DNA of 64,000 bases from Kalmusia sp. IMI 367209 (lineage: Eukaryota; Ascomycota; Dothideomycetes; Pleosporales; Didymosphaeriaceae): positions 558,001 to 622,000 of the forward strand of contig JAPEUQ010000017.1 of NCBI GenBank assembly GCA_027946365.1, in the 5' to 3' direction. Under the pieces are notes generated by a model. That model saw only the letters and a list, made by a program, of their open reading frames with translations, ran no database searches and was not told the origin of the DNA. Shown one piece after another: positions 44,609 through 57,135 of this stretch. Positions within the stretch are counted from its first letter, which is position 1, and each line of letters opens with the position of its first letter. A program made the translations under genes and the position numbers.

Positions 44609-45272
44609 TGTTATTTTGCTGCCTGAGTTGTTGCGAGATGATTGAGGGCACCGAGTTTCGGTCCGATGTGATCATTGTTAGGAATCGAGACGTTGTTTGG
44701 CAAAAGATATTGGATGAGGTCCATATGACGTCGGGTCAACTATCCCTTGTCAATTGAAGAGATCATGCTCGAAACCCTGCAGTATTAGCCAACCATGGGT
44801 AAATTTGATCTAAGCGAAACCCAACATGGGATGCGCCAAGATTATCATTGATGTTTAGATTATACTCGGCTACTGAATTGTAGTTTCGTACAGGCCGCAT
44901 TTTTGTATTATGCGGAACGCTGAGCCATCCATATTGGACATGTGTACTCATTGTTTACCTGTGATGATTCTCAGTTGGTGTATTAGGCCGTCTGAGGCCC
45001 AAAGGCATTCGACTCTCATGCAGTAGTCCTTCGACTCGTGCCTTATCGTGAGGCAATCGATCGATGGCTTTGAAGATGCTCGCATTGGCGTCGACCAAAA
45101 AAGATGTTGGTCTAGATCTTCGTATCATATGCCGAGCTAGTTTATGGTCGTATCGTGTTTAGTCGTCTGGTGGTTGGTTACTGAGAATTCGGCCTGGACA
45201 ACCCTTTGCAAGCGATGTGCCTTAGCCTCACGGTCTTAGGTTGTAGCGTAGGCGCTCCATCGGGACCTCTAC
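44609..45272. other. Intergenic
   Basis: 664 bases with no supported gene. Confidence 0.5.
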
Positions 45273-46554
45273 TCAGGAAAACGAGTCTTTCGAGTCATTG
45301 TTCCAGAACGTCGCTAAGGTACCCTGACTTCTCCTATCTCTTGTAGCCACCGCCGTCGGTGTCCTCGGCGCCATCACAATCCTCCCATTCTCTAGCTCCA
45401 CGATCGCCATTTCACTTCCATCGTCCGCACCGGGCGTACTGATCCTCGTTCGTCTTGAGCTATTGTATGTACTTGAATACAGGTCCTCACGACTATACTC
45501 CGTTTCCAGTCCGATACCAAGACGTGAGTGCAGGCTTTCCGGTGTTATCAGAGAGACTACGTAGCATATGGATTTGCGCTGGATCGGGAGGTTTGCGACG
45601 ATGATGCATATGGAGATTTCATTAACACCCCAGATACATAGCTCGGCTATGTCGTAGAAAGGCTCACTCGAATGGAGCCAGCGATACATGACGACTATCT
45701 TGACAACGCTAGCTCCAGTGCCTCTGTATCGCTGTCAGGCTGGCATTACGGGAAGATTTGTTGACTTACACAAGCGCGAGGAGGAACATGACTCGGACTT
45801 TCCAACGCAATTGCTTTGTGAGGTTGGCCTGACTTAGGTACACAAGCGGTGCAGAGGCGTATACCTGTAGATTATTAGCGTTTACCGCATAATTAATGAT
45901 CTGTCTACTTACTAAATCAGTTGCTATATTTGAGAAGACTTGCGCATATTCAGCGGTCGAGCCCACCGTATGGTTCCAACAATCCGGTTTGATACTTGGA
46001 TTCCACCGATAATAGTAGGGTCTGCAATAAGCAAAGTGCAATAGGGCCGGCATGACCAAATTGAAGGTGACCACAATCAATGTAACAATCCACATAATGA
46101 TCCTGAACTTGCGCGAAAAATTGAGCGGCAGGAGATAGCAGCACACCGACAGTTTTACCAGGAACATAGCGTACATCTGCAGGCAGATGGAGATGAATTG
46201 TAAGTGATTGAATGTCAAAATGCGGTCTGGCGTGAAGAACGGATCGGCCTTGAGACGACCCATACCGCCGTGCGCACTGCGAAGGACGAATGGAATGTTG
46301 CAGACGAAACTCATAGCCTGGAGATCATCAGCCCTACCATTCTCTGGTACATGAGTCAGGATTTTCGCGCACTGGTGACCTACGGTTCCTGCCAGCATCA
46401 ACCAGTCACTCCATCCCATCCAAGGGCTGATCCGAAATCGCAGGACCAGTCTCCAGATGGTGGACAATGCAGTGATGACAGCCATTGCGATAGCCAGTCT
46501 GATCACCTCGCCCCCCCTGTTCGGCCATTGCTCTGGCGTCATCGTCGTGGTCAT
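45273..46554 (-). CDS. SAT4/PTH11-type integral membrane protein (second copy in window)
   Basis: The first real ATG is at 46554 (MTTTMTPEQWPNRGG). TM1 is LAIAMAVITALSTIWRLVLRF, followed by the MGWSDWLMLAG element that matches the family D-D/D-W position. A likely 78-base intron (about 46,390–46,313) leads to FVLRSAHGGMG. TM segments FISICLQMYAMFLVKLSVCCYLL and MWIVTLIVVTFNLVMPALLHFAYCRP follow, then CW near IKPDCWN. An intron at about 45,913–45,866 joins SNIATDL to VYASAPLVYLSQANL. Another near 45,770–45,715 leads to the last TM (LCIWGVNEISICIIVANLP) and a long cytosolic tail. It is a receptor-like surface protein, distinct in sequence from the copy at 13–14.5 kb. Ligand unknown. Confidence 0.8.
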
Positions 46555-48400
46555 CGTATAGTCATTAGAAACACCCAACCGCTGCAAAAAATCGATACCT
46601 CAAGTGAAGAGGTCAAGAGGACAGTGCGCGTCTAGCTGAACGAGCAGCTCGTGCCTGGAGGCACCCAAGAGAACGAGGGGTCGAAGCAAACGCGACGTGC
46701 AAGCAAACGGCGAGCGTGGAAATATCTATTCCGCATCGAGACCGAATACTTCCCCGTAATCTGCATAAGCTCCGTTCCTGAATCCTCCATGTGAGATTCG
46801 TCCAACCACCGCTCCTGCGCGGGACCGCGCGCATTGACCTCGATCAATCCTTCTAGACTTTCAGCACCGCGTTCCCCGCGCCATCGGAGCTTAGACCAGC
46901 TCAAATCTCAGCTCAGAGAGCTGGAGAGACGAATCAGTCGATGGATACGCGAGCCGGATCGATGAGACCGCGATATGGATACGGGTGTGTGGCGGCGCGC
47001 TCCCGTTAACGCTGGTTCCCCGAAATTGCGCTGTGGCACTATAAACCTTCTCGCTCCTCACGGACGACGCGAGCCAGCCACCTTTGTAACAAACCGGAAT
47101 CCGACGACATTATTGACCAAACTATGCATTATTGAGCATGGCATGGCATGAGTGGTGTTAGCGAGGTCTCGAGTGGAGTGGTGGAGTGCGCCCGCAGCCT
47201 TACACTCCAAGAGACGCCAGGGGCCATATCCAATCAAACCTTGAGTACGGAGCCAAGGCGTTGGTACACAGTCGATTCGTCTCCAACTTTTCCTTAGCAT
47301 CATCTACACGTGCAATGCTGGCCCCGTGGACGCGGTCGCGCTAGAACATGACACAAAGAACATGCGATCGTTCCTTCGCGCATCACGTACGCACAGATGC
47401 TAGCTTCCACCCTTGATTCGTCGCTACAGACCTCACCGTAGCCTCTGTGGCTTTCTTCTACGCAAGCTTTATTGATCCAGCCCATGAAACTGGATTGGTA
47501 AAGACAGAGACTAGAAGTCATGGATGAACTAAACCAAAATCTGGCTTACCCACTGTCTCCGTAATCGACCACCCAAGCGAATATCAAGAGTAAGCCTGCA
47601 ATCGCCGTGACGTAGGACAATCATGCCCACCTGACTTGCACACACATGCCATGTAATCGTACAACCCTCCAGTCTCAAGTTCGCCAAACCCCTCCTCTCC
47701 GGTCCGTAGCATGGACGTGGTCAAGGCGTCTGTCACATCCCGCACGATGCCCTGTACATCTGTAAGAGTTTCATATTTAAATCCCCGCGTGGGAAACAGT
47801 AAACAACGCTTCTTGGTACGTCGCACACGGCACAACTACCTGAAGCCCAACGTACGATATCCGAGAACGTTTGGCGGAAGGTATTTTGCGTAGACTGGGA
47901 AAAGCGGGTATGGACATGGTTGTATATGCAGCGAGCTGGGACGGCTTCGAGAGCCTTTCGTCGTTAAATAGTTACATTGTGTTTGGTTTCGATCAGGCAC
48001 GGTTTCGTAACCATCCCAGCGGATCATGGCAATTTCAACACAATTGACGGAGGCTCGCCTCACCTTTCGAACACTGCAAGCTATGTGACCCGAGCCCTTC
48101 CATATGGACACCACCGATCAAACTTGACGTCACATACGAAGTTGACGAATCGTGATCCATGTCTGCATGTTCTGCTTGTTGCTACCTTGTCCTACCTATT
48201 TACCGGTGTCAACAAAAGAAAAATCATGGCTACGTGGTATCACCCCCAACCAGCCCAACCCAGACCCAGCCACCCATCTTCCCATACGTGAACCAGAAAG
48301 AGAAAAGCCGAAGCCCTAACACCATGCTAAAGTGCGATGATCCATACGCAAATTGAGAAACTGGAAAACCATCCATCTATCAACATAATGTCGAAACCCT
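46555..48400. other. 1.8-kb region with no firm gene
   Basis: It contains the promoter of the SAT4-type gene. The only protein-like piece is a minus-strand segment at about 47,530–47,800, listed separately at low confidence. Confidence 0.45.
47529..47835 (-). CDS. Possible small spliced gene fragment
   Basis: On the minus strand a frame reads TLTDVQGIVRDVTDALTTSM, then EEGFGELETGGLYDYMACVCKSG. A GT–AG intron of about 35 bases (47,620–47,586) would join it to GLLLIFAWVVDYGDSG and a stop near 47,538. The composition is protein-like and the splice keeps frame, but no start codon in a convincing place, no family and a very short intron make this weak. It may be a relic. Confidence 0.25.
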
Positions 48401-51038
48401 TCACTTTCTTGCATAACCCGTCAGATACCTCCACCCCGATCCCGCTGCCGCACCCTCCTCCAACGCCTGCACTACGCTTTCCAACAGCTTCTCCTCCTCT
48501 TTGCCCATCTCCACTTGCAATCTCAACATCCACTTCTCCCAGTACCAGCTGCCAACAATGCCCGTCATCATTGCCGCATCAACGGTGGTACCGAACACCG
48601 GTGCCTCGGTGACGCTGACCTCGCCATCGGGGCTGATGCTCCTTTCCTCTTGCTTCTTCTCGCAGCCGACGGGAAGCGTGTCCTTCCAATTAGCGGCTGT
48701 CTTGCCCATGGGTAGAACCATCCACATCCTGTGCACGTCCTGGAAGCCAGCCTTGTGGAGGCGCGGGATGAAGGATTTGGTGGGCGCGGCATCATAACCG
48801 CGGGTTTTGAGATTGAAGCCGAACTCGACGCCTAGAGCTTGGCCGTGACGGCCTGCGTGGATGATATCGGCGTCGAGAAGAGAATATTCTAGGATGCCGC
48901 CTGGCTTGAGGCACCGGAAGCACTCTTTGAGGCAGAGATCGTACTCGTCCATTGAGCGTCCGAGGGGTTTGTCAGTCTTGAGAAGCTCATGAAGAGTACG
49001 TGCTGAGACGACGTCAAAGTGGCCGCTTGGGAAGGGCAACGTCCACAAGTTTGGCACTGTCATGTGCTTATGGTTTTGCGGGCCAGTGACGTTGGCGCTG
49101 AGGTTGTGGCCAGCTGTGTACACAGTCATGACAGTTGCATAGGGATAGTCGTACGCGACATCCCATGCCCAATCGTTGGTAGGTATACCGCCGACATCAA
49201 GAATCTTTGGCATGCTTGTCCTACGGACACATCTTGCGGCGGGCTTGCTAAGCAACTTACCACCATTGAGTTGCTTGAGTGCTTGTAGAACCCAGCGAAT
49301 TGGCAGCATTTGGTCGAGAGCTTGTCGCTCCATCTGAGCACGAGCAATGCGCTCCTTCAACACGGTCGGATCATTGACGTAGAACTCCGACACAGGTCGT
49401 GGAGGAGCTGGCCGTACCGGGTTGGTGAGTTCAAATTTACCCAACAGCTGGTCCCGGTGGGACTGAGGGTTGCATCGTCGGTGCACATGCATGGCCTCCG
49501 CGCGAGTTTGCCGATGAATGTAGACATCCATGCTTCGGGTTCGTTGTCGAAGAAACTCGAAACCTTGAACATAGGTGATGATCTTCTTCGGCTCTTCCTC
49601 CTCCTTAGGCGACTTTAGTGGCTCTTCGGCGAACTTCACAGACTTCTTGATGGCCTTGTCGAGTGAGTTGCCTCGGCTGTGCGTTCCACTAGAGAAACTT
49701 GGAGAGCTAATGTCGTTCATATCTCGAAGCGCAGCTTGGAGCTCTTCTTGCTCTTCTAGCCAATGGCCAGTCCGCTCAATGTTAGCAGAAGAAAGTTTCT
49801 GAAGTTCTACGTGGTAGTTCTCGTTATACTGGAAGATTGTCTTGGCTGGATGAATCTCTAGAACTTCCACTGTTTCTTCGCTTTCGCCGAGCATGACTGG
49901 TCTGGATGTTGGTAGGCCATCGTCGTACCCATCTAGCGTGGAGCCTGCTAGAGTAATGGCATGCTGTGCGATATTGCTCTGCTGAAATGCCCATGGCAAT
50001 GAGTAAAACTTCTCCGCGGTGGATGTGTTCGGAATCGACTGGTCACGTCTTGGCATACTCCACGTATGTCGCGCAGTGGAGTGAAGTGACGAGAAGAATC
50101 CGCCAGGTGAAGGTACTGAAAGCGCCGATACCGGTGTGTTCCCAGAAGACTTTTGAGCAGCCCCCGAGGGGATCTTTAAGTTGAGCAATGGTCGTGATAC
50201 CTCTTGCATCTCGCCATCGTTCTGGCGCGGTGGTTGCCTTTCTGGCGATGAACCTCTTGACGAGTCTCGTGATCGGGAAAGGCGTCGAAGTGTTTCTAAT
50301 GCTTGTACGTCGAGCTGCACGGGTGCCCACGAGTCAACGCTGCCAATGGACTGGCGCTTATGAGTCTCTGGTGTCGAAGGACAGCTTAGCTTGTCCATCT
50401 CTTCTGAGGTTAGGCTACCGTCCAAGGAAGGTGCGTCTGAGCGGGCCGGTACCGAAAGATTGTGCGACGTGATCAGTGTAAGAGCTTGTCTTGATGGTGT
50501 GAGTAGCTGAGATGGCGTCTGTGGAGGTAGTGCTGACATTGCACTCTTGAGCTTTTCTATGGTCGGCCAAGCAGAAGGTGATGGGATGACCACAGAGGGA
50601 TAGCGGTTACGACTCGTGCGCGCAACTATCTTCACCGAAGCTGATGCTTGCAGAGGTACCTCTGCTTCATCGTCGGTAACATCGTACAGCGAGTCGAAGT
50701 CACTATCTGTCCTGCTCACGCGATGCGATGTAGGATACGTCGATGAAGGGTAAGCATGATGTGGCGAAGGCATCGGTGAGGGCTTCATCATGTCGAGAAA
50801 CGGCCCAGGTCCTTTTTGAAGTAGGATAGTCTTGGCAGCTCCGAGGAGAGTCGGCACTGGGCTGGTAGGTCGAGGTGGTGGAGAACCTTGGCGTGAAGTA
50901 GTACCGCGGGATGGTACCGTCGTCATCGACGACATTAAGAGTGTGTCTCTCGTCCAGCGGAGACACGGGGTATTGAGGGAAGCCGGCAGTGCCAATGGCT
51001 GCAGAGGCGTACACTGCAGTTGGAAGTATCTCTGGCAT
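48401..51038 (-). CDS. SAM-dependent methyltransferase with long disordered N-terminus
   Basis: The C-terminal 300 residues hold a class I methyltransferase: MPKILDVGGIPTNDWAWDVA is motif I in a variant form, TVMTVYTAG motif II, and LPFPSGHFDVVSARTLHELL the post-II/III region, followed by CFRCLKPGGILEYSLLDADI. The first 500 residues are Ser/Pro-rich and disordered. The ATG at 51038 starts a natural-looking MPEILPTAVYASAAIGTAG, but that frame must shift near 50,900 to enter the main 864-codon frame. A 31-base GT–AG intron (50,917–50,887) would do so, giving DDDGSPPPRPTSP; otherwise translation starts at an internal ATG. Fungus-specific; its substrate is unknown, with some resemblance to regulatory methyltransferases. 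Probably cytosolic or nuclear. Confidence 0.8.
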
Positions 51039-52248
51039 GTTGTATATTGGGCTGATGTGAGCTCCGCCTCGTGCTATAATTAAGAATCGTACTGGAAAAC
51101 CGAGCTTGGGGGTTGGCGAGGCACAAAAGGTAATCTATTAACAGGAAAATGAACGCAGATGGTATTAACGGGCAATAACCCTGGCTGATCAACAGCTTGG
51201 TGATAGAAATGAAACGCTTCGGTCGACGAAGCGTGCGGCGTGGTAGAAAGGCTCGGGAGGGAGGAGAAAAGAATGCCAGAAAACGACAATACCGCGGGCG
51301 CGTGCCGAGCAACAGTATGTATATTCTGCGCGTAGGCGCTCCCGCCTCGACTTACATGTTGGCCAACAGGTCGTGGCGTTGGAAAATGCAATGCTAGTCA
51401 GCGCTGTCCACTCGTAGAGCGACAGAGCTGTAGGTGGAGAAGCGATAGCGGCTCAACGATGGCCACGACAGAGCGACCGCGTCTTCTCGCCCTTGGTTGG
51501 CCGGCGTGCTGTACGACGCTGTATACGCGAACATGGGCAGACGTCGGGGGGGGGTCACGCTTTGGGACGTGGGCGCCTCGGTGGGTTGGATGACTGGCGG
51601 GTGAAGCGACGGCGGATTGGCCGGATGTTTTCTAAGCGCCCGCCAGGTTATTTTGGGGCGCCTTCGCGAATTCGATGCTGGCGACGCGCCCAATCGCCGT
51701 GCTGTGCGGCGTGGCACAACATAGTCGCCGAGGAACCTCGATCTAGAAGGCGTTCGCATCTTGGGAATATTGATCTTTCGTAGCCGTCTGTCAGATTGCG
51801 GCGAGGCTGGAAAGCCTTGAATGCGTCCGGCATCTGGGCCACATGCGTGCCATGTCTGTTCTCGGTGGTGCCTCGCCGCAGCCAGCCACAACAGCCCGAG
51901 GTGCCAAAACAGGTCGTCAGACGGGACCATGATGACATGTATTCTTCGTTTGAATCATCGATCGACCATGGCGATAGAGGAACGAAACCGAAACAGAACA
52001 GCTCTGGATGAGCAGAGGCAGCGTGGTGTGCATTGACGAGGAGGCTCGAAACGGGAGAGAGCGCGGGGCAGCGCAGAGAGAGTGGGGTCGGCGTGACGCC
52101 GCATCGAGCTCCAGATGTCAACACCACGCATCCAAAGCGAATTATCACACCTCTACCTCCCTCTGCGTCCACTCGCCGTCGACCCACTACGTCATCCGCG
52201 GTTCTCGACACCACGTCCGGCTTCTCCTTCTCCCATCGAGCCGCCGCC
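51039..52248. other. 1.2-kb divergent intergenic region
   Basis: It lies between the divergent methyltransferase and RPE1 genes and so holds both promoters and 5' leaders. Open frames here are not family-like. Confidence 0.5.
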
Positions 52249-53409
52249 ATGTCGCCGCCCGCCATTATCGCGCCCTCGATCCTATCCGCCGACTTTGGAG
52301 AGCTGGGCAAAGCATGCTCGGACACGATAAGTCAGGGGGCCGATTGGCTTCACGTCTGTCTCCATGAGCTGTCGCGTGTTGATCCGACACTGACGCGTTC
52401 CAGGTAGACATCATGGACGGCCATTTCGTGCCAAACATGACTTTTGGTGCCCCAGTCGTCACCAAGATCCGCACACACGTCGACCGTCCTGCTGCTGCCC
52501 ATGGTCGCGGCACCTTCGATTGCCACATGATGATCGCCGAGCCCAAGCGTTGGGTCCGCGACTTCAAGAAGGCCGGCTGCGATCTATACTGTTTCCACTA
52601 CGAGGCCGCCGTTGATTCGACTGCCGCCGACTCGCCCGCAGGCACCTCTTCGGCGAAAACCTCGCCCAAGGAGCTTATCAGATTCATACATGGTGAAGGA
52701 TTGCAGGCCGGCATTGCGATAAAGCCCAAGACGCCCGTGGACGTTCTGTGGGAGATCCTAGACAACCCCGTCAAGGAAGAAGTTCCCGATGTAAGTGGCT
52801 CTGTGGTCAATTCACTGTTCTATCGATGATCGATAGAGAGAGAATTGAGCGCTATACCAGAAGAGTGTTGCATGGGTGAAGCGGCTATTGCTCTTGGCTC
52901 GTAGGGCTGAACGCGACCCCTTGGCCGCAGCGCTTAAGCATGCGAACACTGACACGTTAACGCCCACTCTCTTCCCTTCTTCCTACCCATTACGAGAAAA
53001 TGCCCGATAATCTGGCTTATTTTATTGGTTGCCATGCAGCAAAGGCCGTCTTCGCACACTATGACTCCTTTACGCGCTGACTCTCCCTTTCGTCCTACAT
53101 CCTCATCAATGTAGACGATACACCTTGACTGACGTCTTGCAGATGGTTCTCGTTATGACAGTCGAGCCCGGCTTTGGCGGCCAATCCTTCATGGCTGATC
53201 AGCTCCCTAAGGTTACAGCGCTCCGCGAGAAATATCCAAATATGCACATCGAAGTAGATGGCGGCTTGTCTGAGAAGACGATTGATCAGGCGGCAGACGC
53301 TGGCGCCAACGTCATTGTCGCAGGTAGCGCTGTATTTGGGGCAGCTGACCCAGGACAGGTTATCAAGAAACTCAGGGAGGCGGTCGACTCAAGAAGAGGG
53401 AAGCTATAA
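52249..53409 (+). CDS. RPE1: Ribulose-phosphate 3-epimerase
   Basis: Interconverts ribulose 5-phosphate and xylulose 5-phosphate in the cytosolic pentose phosphate pathway. Exons 52249..52353, 52404..52790 and 53143..53409 all join in phase 0, giving 252 residues. Landmarks: [15 protein letters not shown] (Ser and Asp), then across intron 1 [18 protein letters not shown] with the catalytic Asp and metal His, [25 protein letters not shown], and across intron 2 [28 protein letters not shown] with the second catalytic Asp, and [11 protein letters not shown]. An insert of about 15 Ser/Ala/Thr residues after FHYEAAVD is longer than in yeast. Intron 2 is 352 bases, far longer than others here. ATG context is GCCGCCATGTC. 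Confidence 0.97.
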
Positions 53410-53743
53410 GCAGAGAATGCTCGCAGCCGGTGCATCTTACGTTGTGTAGATATGTAGTACGACATGATGAATACGAGATAGAGAAAATCATACAGGGAAA
53501 TTAAGAAAAGATGATAATTCATACGTTGGCACAAGGCTGTTCCCAACCTCCGTAGTGCATTTCAAGTGGAAGAGGCCTAAGTGAAAGAGACAACACGTGA
53601 CTTCGGTTGATCTTCGGCAAAGTTGCAGCCCCACGCGGTCAAGGCGCGACCCGCAACCCTAAGCTTCACGTACATTCAACACAGCTTGAACGTCACTGCA
53701 GGTGCGATTGCTCCTATACTCATATCTCTTACCCGCCGCAAAT
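53410..53743. other. Intergenic RPE1–LSM2
   Basis: 334 bases between two genes read in the same direction; it must hold the RPE1 3' end and the LSM2 promoter. Nothing else was seen. Confidence 0.5.
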
Positions 53744-54274
53744 ATGCTCTTCTTCAGGTATGTCTTCCAAGACTCGATCTACCACGCATCGCAGTGTCGC
53801 TGTCACACACGAGCTACAATTTGCGTCCCGGTCGCCTTGACGAAATTGTGCAAGCCTACGAATGCGACGACAGATTGAGCACAAGCTAACGACCAATTGC
53901 GCGCAGTTTTTTCAAGACCCTGGTCGACTCCGAGATCACGGTCGAACTCAAGAACGAAGTTTGCATACGCGGGACGCTGAAGAGTGTGGACCAATATCTA
54001 AACATAAAGCTGGACAATGCAGAGGCGACGGACGAGCTGAGGTGGCCACATTTGGTACGCTATCTCGAACACGTTCTCCTTGCCTTTTCACGGATATGAG
54101 AGCAGCGACCAAGCTACAACCGGAACTAATTGTGCATAGTGCTCAACAAAAGACATGTTCATTCGAGGCTCAGTCGTCCGATACGTACACCTGCCTAGCG
54201 GCGCCGTCGACACAGCATTATTGGAGGACGCGACGAGGAGAGAGGCGGAGGCTGCAAAGAACAAGGCGAAGTGA
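53744..54274 (+). CDS. LSM2: LSm2, U6 snRNA-associated Sm-like protein
   Basis: Subunit of the Lsm2–8 ring (U6 snRNA, nucleus) and the Lsm1–7 ring (mRNA decay, cytoplasm). Three exons, 53744..53757, 53907..54054 and 54140..54274, give 98 residues; the first exon is only 14 bases. The spliced start reads MLFFSFFKTLVDSEITVELK. The Sm1 motif ends IRGTLKSVDQYLNIKLDN and the Sm2 motif is FIRGSVVRYVHLP. The tail is DATRREAEAAKNKAK. These match LSm2 over the full expected length of about 95 residues. Because no exon is longer than 150 bases, simple open-frame scanning misses the gene. It follows RPE1 on the same strand. Confidence 0.96.
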
Positions 54275-55190
54275 GATGGCTGTAGCGCGAGACCCAATCT
54301 GAGACATGGCGTCGAGTTCACGCTGTTCATAGTGAGCAAGACTGCGCTGGGGGAGTATAAAGAGGTCACCGGCGATCGAGGACGACAGATCCGGAGAAGA
54401 GTCCCAGATGTCAGGAGCGAAGCTAGGACTTAGTGCCCGGGGAGAGAACCCTCAAGTACCGGCACGCCAGTTGAGCGCAAATATACCCAATGAAAGGTGG
54501 TCAATTTCTAGACATTTAATTTCCACCACATTGCTTCACTCCCTCTATGAATTACTTCGCCTTCGGCTGGGTGCTGTCGAATCTCACCGGCAAGATCCGA
54601 GCATCATGTCTCGGTTCGCATGCTCTAACAGGTGCATGCGGTCTCAGCTTGAGACAAGGGTCAGGGCCAGAACCCAAGCACTCATGGACGCCTTTTGCAA
54701 TTCTTCGGAGCAAGTGCGATCTACAAAAGGCTTTCTTTCTCAACCGAGAACATGCATTGCCGAGAAACCATCACAAAGCAGCACGAATCCTAGACACGAT
54801 AGTTTCGCTTGCAGCAGCAATGTGCCTCAGCCCCGGTAAGTCAATATTGATTCATCACTATCACATCTGCCTGTTTGGCTCCGAGGTCGCTGGGAGGAGC
54901 TGTATCTATCAAACGGGTTTGGCCGGTGGCTTTGTTATAGGAGCGGCGTTTGCTCCCAAGGAATTGTGGTCAGCCCTCATTCGACACTGCTCATGCCCAA
55001 TCCCGATGCACGGCGATAGCACCGAATCACTTCTTCAGCTCTCTCGCGTTGATGAATAGCTTTAGCCTTCGGGGCTGCCAGTGATTTCCCTGTTCTTTGT
55101 CCTCTATTCCTACTACTCCCCTATATTCCTGGAGGGAGCTCTACACGCTCTCTGGACCGCATTGCTGTGACAAACGTACCATCGCGACCA
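54275..55190. other. Intergenic
   Basis: 900 bases. A 170-codon open frame from 54547 has no family-like sequence, so I do not call it. Otherwise nothing was seen. Confidence 0.45.
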
Positions 55191-56451
55191 TGAAGACACC
55201 AGTGCATATCGCAGCCGGCGGTACAGCTGTGGTATATTCGACGCTGATCACGGGTCTCGTAAGTGCTAGGGATGCATCCCTACGCAAGAAGGATCTTAGC
55301 GATGGCGGTGAGTGCCCTAGTGTATAATTCATCTCTACACTTTACTGACCATGTTGATATGAAGTGGCCGACGTCACCTTTACTCCCCCTTTGCTCCGTA
55401 CGTATTCCTTCCGTCAGAGAAGCTTTTACATTGCGCTTACCCCAAAGCCTGCAAATAGACACATCATTACCTTGTGATTTTCTCAATGAGAAAATTCCTT
55501 GTTTGCCACAGCATCCACGCGAGCTCAACACGCCTTTGCTGGTTACAACTCAGCAGCTGGTACAGACTACCTCTGTTCTGATCTCCATCAACACTTCACC
55601 AGTGCACAGCGATTTGCTACCGATTCAACTACTGCAGCCGATCCAGACACCAAACATACCAGCCCCTGTTCCATTCCTGACCCCAACTGTAGCATTACAA
55701 TTCGGGGCTAGTGGTCCTACTTTTCCTCCTACCCCTCCACCAAACACACTTCCACCTGGTGCGTATAACATATTTCATAGAACCGTTCCGGACTAATATC
55801 ATTACAGATCAAGCGCAATCATCATTCGAAGAATGCCAGAGGACAGTGACACCAGGTGGAATCTGCTGGCTCCCACCGCAATTTTCCCTACCCAACCCAG
55901 CGCCGCTACCCAGCACACTCTCTACAGCTCCATCATCTGCCCCCATATCCAGCATGTCATTTCAAACATCCTTTCCCCCGAGCAAGACATCCTCATCGTT
56001 CCTCACATCGATCTCCACACAACAACCTCCATCATCGGCTATCCCCTCGAGCACTCTCTCCTCTCCCCCCTCACAAACCTCTACCGGATCACCGCCCATG
56101 CCAACCCAACTCACCACCAAGAAATCTAACGTCCTCCCCATCATTGTACCGTGTGCCCTCGCAGCCGTCGGCATCATCGGCTTCGCCATTTGGTGCGCGC
56201 TCTGGCGCAGCAAAGGGCAACGTAGGCCGCCCCCGCCGCCGCCCCCTTCGCAGGCGACTACAACGAGTACGGTCGATGGAGAGAAAGAGTTCAAGGCGGG
56301 GAATTTTGCGACGGCTGAGGCGTTCAGGCCAGGGGCTGAAGAGATGGAGAGGAAGGATGCCGAGAAGAATGGGGGGAGGTGGAAGGGTGTGTATAGGAAG
56401 TATAGAAAAAGTATGAAGGTGGGGAGTGGATCTGTAGGTAACGCGAGTTAG
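55191..56451 (+). CDS. Ser/Thr/Pro-rich type I membrane protein
   Basis: Fitted exons: an N-terminal one from ATG 55191 (MKTPVHIAAGGTAVVYSTLI, a likely signal peptide) ending at about 55,310; a short one around 55,365–55,397 (VADVTFTPPLL); one from about 55,450 to 55,758 rich in Thr, Pro and Val; and a last one from about 55,807. The last exon has a Cys pair (FEECQRTVTPGGICW), a mucin-like Ser/Thr/Pro stalk, one TM (VLPIIVPCALAAVGIIGFAIW), then CALWRSKGQRR, seven prolines and a charged cytosolic tail ending SVGNAS. This is a fungal wall-spanning single-TM design; no family is recognised. The first three exons are less certain than the last. Confidence 0.65.
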
Positions 56452-57135
56452 GGGGGATGTTTTGGAGGAAGAGATGTGTTGAAGGGATCGTGATGCGGTT
56501 CCTTTCGTTTGTTTGAGCTTGGTGCTAGTGGGTACGTTCCTATGGTTAGGGTTCCGCCAGGCTGTCTTTTAATCAGATATTTCTTCTTTTTCTCTTGGAA
56601 TTTTTCATGTTCATAATTAACAGAATTCTTTTCTCCCCTATGTGCATATTCAAAGCTTCAGATATCACCCGTAATCTCTTGTGTGTCGACCGAATTAGCA
56701 GAGTCGTAAGCAGCGGTTAGGCGTTCTGCCTTCCTGATATCACAATTCAATGCATTCGAACCTTGTTATACCTTACTTCATTAAACATGATCTAACAAAA
56801 AGACCCTTCGTTGGCAGATTGAGGTACGCTGATAGGGCTGCATTGTGAATGTGACCAGGCGTTTGAGTCTCGATTCGACAACAAATGAGAAGTGGTGCGG
56901 CGATGCGGCTGATGCAACAGCAATCGAGTATCCAGAACCCAACTTTTCGCTCCAAACTTACGAGCAAGCACTGTCATATACTCTACACCTAATCTTCTCC
57001 CCTTCTTCCTCCTCATTAGGGCTTAAGACTGCCGCCAATCAGCTCTAATCCTCTCGGCTCACCAGGAAAAATCAATCGACCTGACATGCTTCCTCATAGC
57101 AATGAGCGCATGAATGAGACTGTCGTCTCCCAGAA
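56452..57135. other. Intergenic, convergent
   Basis: 684 AT-rich bases without a supported gene. Confidence 0.5.

Noticed and set aside
54547..55059. 170-codon open frame on the plus strand
   Set aside because: No family-like sequence, odd composition, and no regulatory context; probably chance.
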